A stretch of DNA of 40,782 nt from positions 1-40,782 of the forward strand of contig JAFDWB010000063.1 of assembly GCA_018268675.1 (NCBI GenBank). The letters are read 5' to 3'. The notes beneath the pieces were generated by a model. It saw only the letters and a program-made list of their open reading frames with translations, ran no database searches and was not told where the DNA came from. Positions 35,396-40,782 of the stretch are shown one piece after another (position 1 is the first letter of the stretch; the number at the start of each line of letters is the position of its first letter). The position numbers were made by a program, and so were the translations under genes. This DNA is from Actinomycetota bacterium. Its GTDB lineage: Bacteria > Actinomycetota > Thermoleophilia > Solirubrobacterales > 70-9.

Positions 35396-36394
35396 TCAGC
35401 CGCCGAGCACAATCTTGATCTTCGTCCCGGCGGCGTGCACGGTTCCGGCCTTCGGAGTCTGCCTGACGACCTTGCCTGATCGCGCGGTGATGCCTTTCCT
35501 CTTGGTGACCTCGCCGAGCCTGCAGCCGGCGGCAAGGGAACTCTTCCTGGCTGCCCCGAGCTTCTTGCCCTTCAGGCTCGGCACGATGCAGCTCTTGGCC
35601 GGCGCGGCCGGGGGGACGACCGGCGCGACATAGGTGAAGAGCTGGGCCGAGGTCGCGGTGCCGGCGACAGTCGTCACCGTGACCGGGACCGAGCCGGCAG
35701 CGGCTGCCGGCGCGAGCGCGGTTATCTGGGATTCGGAGTTCACGGTGAAGCTCGACGCTGGGGCGGTCCCGAACTTGACCGCGCTCGTGCCCTCGAAGTC
35801 GGTGCCATTGATCGTGATCGAGGTCCCCCCCGCCGTCGATCCTGAGGTCGTGCCGAGCGAGACGATGGTCGGCGCAGGCTGCACTTCGGCGTTGTAACCG
35901 AGTTCGCCGGCTATCGGCCCGATCGGGGCCTGGGTCTGACCTTCGGCGAGAAGAGGAACCCAGCCTCCGTATTCGCCACCTGCATGATTGATCGGGAGGG
36001 CACCTCCGGCGGGGGTGTCGATGCCGACGAGATCGCCGGCCTTGATCGGGAGGTTCGTGGCAAAAGACTGCTGCGCCGGACCGCTCGGGGTCTGGGGTGC
36101 GCTCGTCCCGACAGCGGTGTATTCACCGAACCCGCTCGGGCGCAGGACCCGGATCTCGTACCCCGGCACGGCCGAGGCACCGGTCACTCGCCAGCGGATG
36201 ACTGCACCGTTCACCGGCGAGGCGACCGGATTTGAGCCCGAGACCTTCTGGTTGACGAGCGTGCAGGCGGGGCCGCAGCTCGATTCCAGGAAGGTGCCGG
36301 CGAGCGGGCTGCCGAGGGTTATCGGCGCCGCGTTCGCCGAGGCGCACGAGAGGAGCACGGCGACTGCGGTCAGGACGGGTAGCGAACGGCGCAC
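35396..36394 (-). CDS. Exported protein with IPT/TIG and PASTA domains
   Basis: 332 residues from GTG 36394, chosen over ATG 36439 because CGGAGG lies 5 nt upstream and a clean signal peptide (RRSLPVLTAVAVLLSCASANA) then starts the protein. The N-terminal domain (25-170) is unassigned and has Cys in SSCGPACT. A TIG immunoglobulin-like domain spans about 175-256 and one PASTA domain about 270-332, ending IKIVLGG. PASTA domains usually bind cell-wall muropeptides or act as spacers. Probably a wall-associated surface protein; function unknown. Confidence 0.8.
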   Translation of the reverse strand: MRRSLPVLTAVAVLLSCASANAAPITLGSPLAGTFLESSCGPACTLVNQKVSGSNPVASPVNGAVIRWRVTGASAVPGYEIRVLRPSGFGEYTAVGTSAPQTPSGPAQQSFATNLPIKAGDLVGIDTPAGGALPINHAGGEYGGWVPLLAEGQTQAPIGPIAGELGYNAEVQPAPTIVSLGTTSGSTAGGTSITINGTDFEGTSAVKFGTAPASSFTVNSESQITALAPAAAAGSVPVTVTTVAGTATSAQLFTYVAPVVPPAAPAKSCIVPSLKGKKLGAARKSSLAAGCRLGEVTKRKGITARSGKVVRQTPKAGTVHAAGTKIKIVLGG

Positions 36395-36520
36395 GGTTGC
36401 CTCCGGGTTCGAAGAAAAAGGACCGGAGAAGACTCTCATCGTGCGCGAACCCCGTCAAACCCCACGCGCCATGAACGGGTCACATCACAACTCGCGACTT
36501 GCTTGCGACGACACCGAGCC

Positions 36521-37330
36521 TTATTCGACCTTTGCGATCGCCGCTTCGACTGCGGCGAGGCTTGGGTTTTCCTGCAGCGTGACGTTGCCGTTCGGGCCCT
36601 CGATCACCATCGCGAGGCCGTAGCGGATGCCGAGCTTCGAGCCGAGTTCCTCCTGGGCTTCGAGGCTTTTCGACATCGCGCTCCCCGGTTCGGTCCCCTC
36701 CTTGAACGCCTTTTCCCATTCGGCCATTTCGAGTTCTTCCACCCCGCTCGCGAGCGAGTTGAGGAAGTTTTCGCGCAGGCCGGAGCGTTTGTTTTCGGCT
36801 TCCGACACGCCGAAGCGGTCGGCTTCCTTCTGGTTGGCGTAGAAGAGGTAGGCGTACTGCCAGCCATCGCCCTGTTCGGCCGCCGCTTCGGTGCCGTAGA
36901 AGCCGTACTCGATCGGATTTTCGCTGTTCGAGTAGTGGCGGTAGAGGAACTTGGCCTTGCCCGGGCGCGCGTATTTTTCGGTCAGCGCGGGGATCGTCGA
37001 GAGGAAGCCTTCGCGGCACAACGAGCTCTGCTCGTCGCAGAAGACCTGGACCGTCACCGGCGCGTTTTCGGAGCCCAGACGCGCGCCTTCCTGCGGCACG
37101 CCGCCAAAGAGTTGCTGCGCTTCGCTGATCGCGGCGATGTGGACGGTGTTCTTGTTCGCCTTCTGGGTGGCGATCTGGACGATCGCGTAGCCGAGCGCGA
37201 TCGCCGCCAGGAGCATGATCAGCAGCACCCAGCCACGGCCGCGGCGCGGCATCGGCCGCCGTAGGACCTCGGGCTCGGACTCGGTCGTCACGTTGCTCAC
37301 CTGCCCATTATCGCGAGCGGCGCATCTCAT
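36521..37330 (-). CDS. Membrane-anchored DsbA/thioredoxin-fold protein with altered active site
   Basis: 269 residues from ATG 37330 with GGAGG about 9 nt upstream. Cytosolic N-terminus, one membrane span (about 33-54), then an extracytoplasmic DsbA-like domain starting GSENAPVTVQVFCDEQSSLC. Where DsbA relatives have QCPxC, this protein has QSSLC: the nucleophilic Cys is S102 and only C105 remains, with another Cys at 98. So ordinary disulfide oxidase activity is doubtful. C-terminal helix-strand YGLAMVIEGPNGNVTL fits the fold. Confidence 0.78.
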   Translation of the reverse strand: MRCAARDNGQVSNVTTESEPEVLRRPMPRRGRGWVLLIMLLAAIALGYAIVQIATQKANKNTVHIAAISEAQQLFGGVPQEGARLGSENAPVTVQVFCDEQSSLCREGFLSTIPALTEKYARPGKAKFLYRHYSNSENPIEYGFYGTEAAAEQGDGWQYAYLFYANQKEADRFGVSEAENKRSGLRENFLNSLASGVEELEMAEWEKAFKEGTEPGSAMSKSLEAQEELGSKLGIRYGLAMVIEGPNGNVTLQENPSLAAVEAAIAKVE

Positions 37331-37355
37331 AGCCCCCAACCTCCGCAATCAACCG

Positions 37356-37384
37356 TTGACACGGACCGACGACCGGGATAGGAA
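37356..37384 (+). promoter_or_regulatory. Possible promoter before the IF2_N-like and acyl-CoA synthetase genes
   Basis: A perfect -35 hexamer TTGACA at 37356-37361 is followed 17 bp later by TAGGAA, a poor -10. It lies 37 bp upstream of the ATG at 37421. Confidence 0.3.
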
Positions 37385-37420
37385 GGAGTTCCCAGTTTCC
37401 TCAACTTCGGGAGGGTCTTG

Positions 37421-37618
37421 ATGGCCAACCACCTGACGCCGGGCGAGCTCGCCGACCAGCTGCGAATGGATCAGCAGGAGGTGATCGGGAGGTGCGTCCA
37501 GATGGGCATCCCGATCTTCCACGGGCGGATCGACCGGACCCTCTTCGAAACGTCGCTGCGTCAACTCTCCGGCGGCGGGAAAGCGAGGAGTTTGCGCGCC
37601 GGCTCGCCGCGCCAATAG
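37421..37618 (+). CDS. Small protein resembling an isolated IF2_N domain
   Basis: 65 residues from ATG 37421, with GGGAGG 6 nt upstream. LTPGELADQLRMDQQEVIGRCVQMGIPIFHGRIDRTLFE has the pattern of the N-terminal translation-initiation-factor-2 domain (short three-helix unit ending at a GIP turn), also near to a MerR-like helix-turn-helix. The C-terminal 20 residues are basic and disordered. It lies 11 nt before the acyl-CoA synthetase gene. A small nucleic-acid-binding regulator is possible. Confidence 0.6.
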   Translation: MANHLTPGELADQLRMDQQEVIGRCVQMGIPIFHGRIDRTLFETSLRQLSGGGKARSLRAGSPRQ

Positions 37619-37629
37619 ACTCCCCCGCG

Positions 37630-39414
37630 ATGCAGGGGAGGGGGACCGATTCGAAGACGCTGGCGGACCTTTTGGTCCGTGCGGCGGAGATGTACGGGGC
37701 GCACCCGGCGGTCCGCTACCGCGACGGCGACGCCTGGGTCGACCGCAGCTTCCAGGAGGTGCTGGACGTCGTCCGGCCGCTGGCGCTGGGCCTGGCCGCG
37801 CTTGGGATCGAGAAGGGGGACCGGGTCTCGATCCTCGGCAACACGCGCCCTGAGTGGACCTACTTCGACTTCGCCGCGCTCTCGATCGGCGCCACGGTGG
37901 TGCCGATCTATCAGACCAACTCGCCGGAGGAGTGCGCCTACGTGCTCGAGAACTCCGACGCCAAGGTGGTCGTGGTCGAGAACGACGAGCAGCTGGCAAA
38001 GATCCGCGAGGTCCGCGCCGGGCTGCCCCAGCTCGAGCAGATCGTGATGATGGTCGGCGAGGCCGACGACGTCCTCTCGATGGACCAGCTGGCGGCGAAG
38101 GGCGGCGAGGTCGACGCGGGACTCTTCGAGCAGCGGATCGCCGCGGTCACGTCCGCCGACATCTGCACCTTCATCTACACCTCCGGCACCACCGGGCCGC
38201 CGAAGGGCTGCATCATCAGCCACGGCAACTACCGCTCGATGCTCGACATGGTCGACCAGACCAGCGTGATCGAGGAGGACGACCTCACCTACCTCTACCT
38301 CCCCCTCGCCCACTCCTTCGCGCTGCTGATCCAACTCGGCAGCTTCGACCTCGGCGCGACCCTCGCCTACTGGCAGGGGGACCCGAACAAGATCGTCCCC
38401 GATCTCGGTGAACTCAAACCGACCTACTTCCCCTCGGTGCCGCGCATCTTCGAGAAGATCTACACCGCCGCCAACAGCGGCATGGAGAAACAGGGCGGCC
38501 TCAAGAAAGCGATCTTCGACTGGTCGATCAGGACCGGCAAGCGGATGCGCGAGACCGAACGGGCCGGGGGCAAGCCGGGGTGGCTGCTGCAGCGCCAGTA
38601 CGCCTTCGCCGACAAGCAGGTGCTCGGGAAGATCCGCGGCCTGTTCGGCGGCAACCTGCGCCTGGCGGTCTCCGGGGCGGCGCCGATCAACCCCGACATC
38701 CTGCGCTTCTTCGACGCCGCGGGCGTCCTCGTGGTCGAGGGCTGGGGGATGACCGAGACCTCCACCGCGGCGACCGTCGCCACCCCCGACGACTTCAAGT
38801 TCGGCACGATCGGCAAGCCCTTCCCCGGTTGCGAGGTGAAGATCGCCGACGACGGCGAGATCCTGGTCAAGGGCCCCAACGTCTTCCAGGGCTACCACAA
38901 GAACCCCGAGGCGACCGCCGAGACGATCGTCGACGGCTGGCTCCACACCGGCGACATCGGCGAGATCGACGCCGAGGGCTTCATCAAGATCACCGGCCGC
39001 AAAAAGGACATCATCATCACCGCGGGCGGCAAGAACATCACCCCTGCGAACCTCGAGGCCGAGATCCGCCAGCACCAGTTGGTGTCCCAGTGCGTGGTGG
39101 TCGGCGACCGCCGTCCCTACCTGGTCGCCCTCGTCACCCTGGACCCCGAAGAAGCCCTCGCCTACGCCAAAGACCACGGCCTCCCCGAGGACCTCACCCA
39201 GCTCGCCTCCAACCCCGAGATCCGCAAGACCATCGAAGCCCACGTCGAGGAGATCAACCAGAAATTCGCCCGGGTCGAGCAGGTGAAGAAGATCGCGATC
39301 CTCCCCCGCGACCTGACCCAGGAAGACGGCGAGCTGACCCCGACGCTGAAGGTGAAGCGGGCGGTCGTCACCCAGAAGCACGAGCGCGAGATCGAAGAGC
39401 TGTACGCGGCTTGA
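37630..39414 (+). CDS. Long-chain acyl-CoA synthetase (AMP-forming, FadD15-like)
   Basis: 594 residues from ATG 37630. AMP-binding P-loop FIYTSGTTGPPKGCIISHGN at about 177-196, GWGMTETS, the hinge TGDIGEID...FIKITGRKKDIIITAGGKNI at about 443-475, and the C-terminal catalytic Lys in TPTLKVKRA. It activates fatty acids to acyl-CoA via acyl-AMP. Length and TYLPLAHSF region match the actinobacterial FadD15 group. It could feed the dehydrogenases and crotonases elsewhere in the window. Confidence 0.92.
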   Translation: MQGRGTDSKTLADLLVRAAEMYGAHPAVRYRDGDAWVDRSFQEVLDVVRPLALGLAALGIEKGDRVSILGNTRPEWTYFDFAALSIGATVVPIYQTNSPEECAYVLENSDAKVVVVENDEQLAKIREVRAGLPQLEQIVMMVGEADDVLSMDQLAAKGGEVDAGLFEQRIAAVTSADICTFIYTSGTTGPPKGCIISHGNYRSMLDMVDQTSVIEEDDLTYLYLPLAHSFALLIQLGSFDLGATLAYWQGDPNKIVPDLGELKPTYFPSVPRIFEKIYTAANSGMEKQGGLKKAIFDWSIRTGKRMRETERAGGKPGWLLQRQYAFADKQVLGKIRGLFGGNLRLAVSGAAPINPDILRFFDAAGVLVVEGWGMTETSTAATVATPDDFKFGTIGKPFPGCEVKIADDGEILVKGPNVFQGYHKNPEATAETIVDGWLHTGDIGEIDAEGFIKITGRKKDIIITAGGKNITPANLEAEIRQHQLVSQCVVVGDRRPYLVALVTLDPEEALAYAKDHGLPEDLTQLASNPEIRKTIEAHVEEINQKFARVEQVKKIAILPRDLTQEDGELTPTLKVKRAVVTQKHEREIEELYAA

Positions 39415-39521
39415 CCCGGCGCCCGAGGCGGATGGGACGGGAGCGCCACTGATGGCCTGAGTGTGCTGTGACGTTCCCGGCATCTTCATACCGACCCGTG
39501 CTCTCTTCCGCGCAATCCGAG

Positions 39522-39565
39522 TGCGTTCGCACTTATCCACAACTGTTGTGGCCAACTGCGAACTC
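39522..39565. repeat. Hairpin repeat element, copy 2
   Basis: 35 of 44 positions match 15011-15054. Arms 39525-39540 and 39548-39563 still pair, with three mismatches. It contains TTATCCACA, a DnaA-box consensus, but this is one strand of the hairpin and no other origin features are present. Confidence 0.65.
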
Positions 39566-39610
39566 GTCGGCGCGGCGCACGATGGGGCGCGGCCAGCCGG
39601 CCGTCACGGC

Positions 39611-39642
39611 GCGGGCCGGCGGGGCTTGCCCCGCCGGCCCGC
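39611..39642. terminator. 15-bp GC hairpin
   Basis: GCGGGCCGGCGGGGC (39611-39625) pairs exactly with 39628-39642. It begins 14 nt downstream of the candidate minus-strand small gene at 39656-39718 and is about 200 nt after the acyl-CoA synthetase stop, so it could end either transcript. Confidence 0.5.
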
Positions 39643-39655
39643 CCGCCGCTGGCCC

Positions 39656-39718
39656 TCAGCCTGCCTTCGAGATTTGAACCGACGGCAGAGCCGGCATCGC
39701 GGTCACGGCGATCTCCAT
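39656..39718 (-). CDS. Candidate 20-residue peptide gene
   Basis: ATG at 39718 follows a strong GGGAGGGGGTGA Shine-Dalgarno with good spacing and encodes MEIAVTAMPALPSVQISKAG before TGA. A perfect hairpin lies just downstream. Ribosome site, short frame and terminator together look like a real small gene, perhaps a leader or precursor peptide, but there is no homologue I recognise and chance cannot be excluded. Confidence 0.3.
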   Translation of the reverse strand: MEIAVTAMPALPSVQISKAG

Positions 39719-39878
39719 GCTGTCACCCCCTCCCTGGCCTCTTTTCCGCGAGACCCGTGTCATTTCTCTGGGGGATTTGTTTGCTCTGACGCGTTACAGC
39801 AGATTGCAGACAAAACATTTCGTTATATGAGCTAGTCTCACTGCTCAGGGTCAGTCAAGTGATCCAGGGGAACTCAGG

Positions 39879-40514
39879 TTGGGGCTCAAGGTCAAACGGC
39901 GATACGCGGCGCACGAGCGGGTCGATCCGCGACTCGTCAAGGCGATCAGCAGCCCGCTGCGGGTCGAGATCCTCATCGAGTGCGGCATCTCCCCCATCTC
40001 CCAGTCGGAATTCAGGGCGCGCCAGGGAGGTCGCCACAGCCTGCAGCTGATCTCCCACCATTTCGACGTGCTCGTCGAATGTGAGGCGATCGAAGTCGCC
40101 TTCACCCGCCGTGTGAACGGGGCCAACGTCAACTACTACGAGGCGACGGCCCGGGCGCTGTTCAGCGAAGAGGACTTCAACCACCTCCCCGAGGCGCTGA
40201 AGGGAAGCTTCAGCGCCCTGATCTGCTCGACCTTCCAGGAGACCGCCCACGAATCGCTGCTGGCGAACCTCTTCGACTCCCACCCCGAGCGCCATGCCAG
40301 CTGGACGCCGCTCCAACTCGACCTGGCCGGGTTTCTCAGGATCTGCAGGAGGCTGGACGAGATCTTCTACTCGCTGATGGCAGAGCAGGAGGCGGCAGCG
40401 GAGCGGATGAGGCGATCTGGCGAGCGGCCGATGCACGCGACCGTCGGCATGTTCGGGTTCCAAACGCCGTCACCGGTACGGGAACACGACCGACATCGGA
40501 CGCCGATGGCCTGA
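39879..40514 (+). CDS. ArsR-like winged-helix transcriptional regulator
   Basis: 211 residues, start TTG 39879 after AGGGGA/CAGG. The N-terminal helix-turn-helix is LVKAISSPLRVEILIECGIS, then ISQSEFRAR and LISHHFDVLVECEAIEVA (about residues 19-75), typical ArsR/HTH_20 geometry, ending in a wing with NYYEAT. The C-terminal 130 residues are an unassigned effector region with no ArsR metal-binding CxC motif. A second regulator of similar N-terminus lies downstream. Confidence 0.75.
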   Translation: MGLKVKRRYAAHERVDPRLVKAISSPLRVEILIECGISPISQSEFRARQGGRHSLQLISHHFDVLVECEAIEVAFTRRVNGANVNYYEATARALFSEEDFNHLPEALKGSFSALICSTFQETAHESLLANLFDSHPERHASWTPLQLDLAGFLRICRRLDEIFYSLMAEQEAAAERMRRSGERPMHATVGMFGFQTPSPVREHDRHRTPMA

Positions 40515-40516
40515 CC

Positions 40517-40540
40517 CCGCTCAAATGCGCATTTGAGCGG
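40517..40540. promoter_or_regulatory. 24-bp perfect palindrome between two regulator genes
   Basis: The core GCTCAAATGCGCATTTGAGC (40519-40538) with CC/GG flanks is fully symmetric. It starts 2 nt after the stop of the first regulator and lies 88 bp before the second. TCAAAT-N4-ATTTGA resembles ArsR-family operators. A terminator role is possible but the A/T-containing arms favour an operator. Confidence 0.55.
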
Positions 40541-40628
40541 TTCTCGTCTACCTTGCCCCGCCGCAGGGAGGACGACAAGGCACCGACAGACAAAAGGTCG
40601 TCCGCACTAGAGAGGGAGGGGATTTCAG

Positions 40629-40782
40629 ATGGACGACCGAAGCCGGGGCAGAGGACCGATCGACCAGGATCTCGTGCGGGCGCTGGCGCACCCGACGCGG
40701 GTGATGATCCTCGAGGCGCTGCAGGGGAGGACGGCGAGCCCGACCGAACTGGCGCGCCGGTTCGGGGAAAGCCTCGGCGTGA
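40629..40782 (+). CDS. ArsR-like winged-helix regulator (cut by window end)
   Basis: The first 51 codons only. ATG 40629 follows GGGAGGGG with 7-nt spacing. DLVRALAHPTRVMILEALQGRTASPTELARRFGESLG is the start of an ArsR/HTH_20 domain and resembles the same region of the upstream regulator, so the two are likely paralogues. The 3' end is outside the window. Confidence 0.78.
   Translation, partial: MDDRSRGRGPIDQDLVRALAHPTRVMILEALQGRTASPTELARRFGESLGV

Larger units (their letters stand above)
39415..39878. other. 464-bp intergenic region with hairpins, candidate small ORF and promoter-like segment
   Basis: Holds a copy of the hairpin repeat (39522-39565), a perfect 15-bp palindromic hairpin (39611-39642), a possible 20-codon gene (39656-39718, minus) and, from about 39755 to 39850, the most A/T-rich stretch of the window, including ATTTCGTTATATGAG. 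That stretch probably carries the promoter of the regulator gene at 39879. CCCGTGCTCTCTTCC at 39495-39509 resembles part of dispersed-repeat copy A. Confidence 0.55.

Noticed and set aside
39533-39541. TTATCCACA, a perfect DnaA-box word, as a sign of a replication origin
   Set aside because: It is one arm of a recurring hairpin element; there is no cluster of boxes, no A/T-rich unwinding region with dnaA or dnaN nearby.
39461-39835. A 124-codon plus-strand frame between the acyl-CoA synthetase and the regulator
   Set aside because: It runs through two hairpins and a repeat, lacks a ribosome site and has no recognisable protein pattern.

Overview
The window is a GC-rich (roughly 70% or more) bacterial chromosome segment. 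Several genes point to Actinomycetota: an F420/deazaflavin-type nitroreductase-family protein, a 70-residue biotin carrier like the mycobacterial TB7.3 protein, a ChoD-like GMC oxidoreductase, and the holin-superfamily/DUF3618 pair. A Thermoleophilia-type (Solirubrobacter-like) host is my inference from overall flavour, not something proved here. I see no integrase, transposase, CRISPR array or phage module. The region looks like core metabolic chromosome with one tRNA-Pro(CGG).

Layout. 1-268: intergenic, with two large perfect hairpins and one copy of a dispersed repeat. 269-3032: ErpA-type Fe-S carrier, DegV lipid-binding protein, FMN reductase and a three-gene small membrane-protein cluster. 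3073-4520: nitrilase-TetR pair with a likely TetR operator upstream. 4618-12688: an acyl-CoA catabolic block, consisting of a minus-strand operon (crotonase, biotin-dependent carboxyltransferase, BKACE enzyme, MerR regulator), an exported RTX-repeat protein, and two plus-strand acyl-CoA dehydrogenases of the isovaleryl-CoA dehydrogenase type. A 21-nt sequence is nearly repeated upstream of the crotonase and in the RTX/dehydrogenase intergenic region. 12685-20132: GAP-family membrane protein, two SDRs, nitroreductase-like protein, MBL hydrolase, acyltransferase, glycosyltransferase, biotin carrier, second crotonase and an AlkA-type glycosylase. 20253-27211: CHASE-GGDEF cyclase and the biotin cluster bioB-bioF-bioD, then bioA, with a yaaA gene on the opposite strand between bioD and bioA.

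27265-31306: ECF sigma factor overlapping a DUF4349 membrane protein (likely its anti-sigma partner), Nudix hydrolase, DUF3137-like protein, LemA and rubredoxin. 31658-35039: ChoD-like oxidoreductase, superoxide dismutase and a secreted clan-A glycosidase. 35134-35207: tRNA-Pro. 35396-39414: exported TIG/PASTA protein, DsbA-like protein whose first active-site cysteine is serine, a mini IF2_N-like protein and a long-chain acyl-CoA synthetase. 39415-40782: a long intergenic region with a candidate 20-residue peptide gene, then two ArsR-like winged-helix regulators in tandem with a 24-bp palindrome between them; the second is cut by the window end.

How it fits together. Biotin synthesis, a biotin carrier and a biotin-dependent carboxyltransferase share the window with acyl-CoA dehydrogenases, crotonases, enoyl-CoA-reductase-like and other SDRs and an acyl-CoA synthetase. 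This suggests a lipid or branched acyl-CoA utilisation neighbourhood in which biotin supply matters. The biotin carboxylase subunit that would complete the carboxylase is not in the window. Intergenic spaces contain an unusual number of long, nearly perfect inverted repeats, some of which recur.
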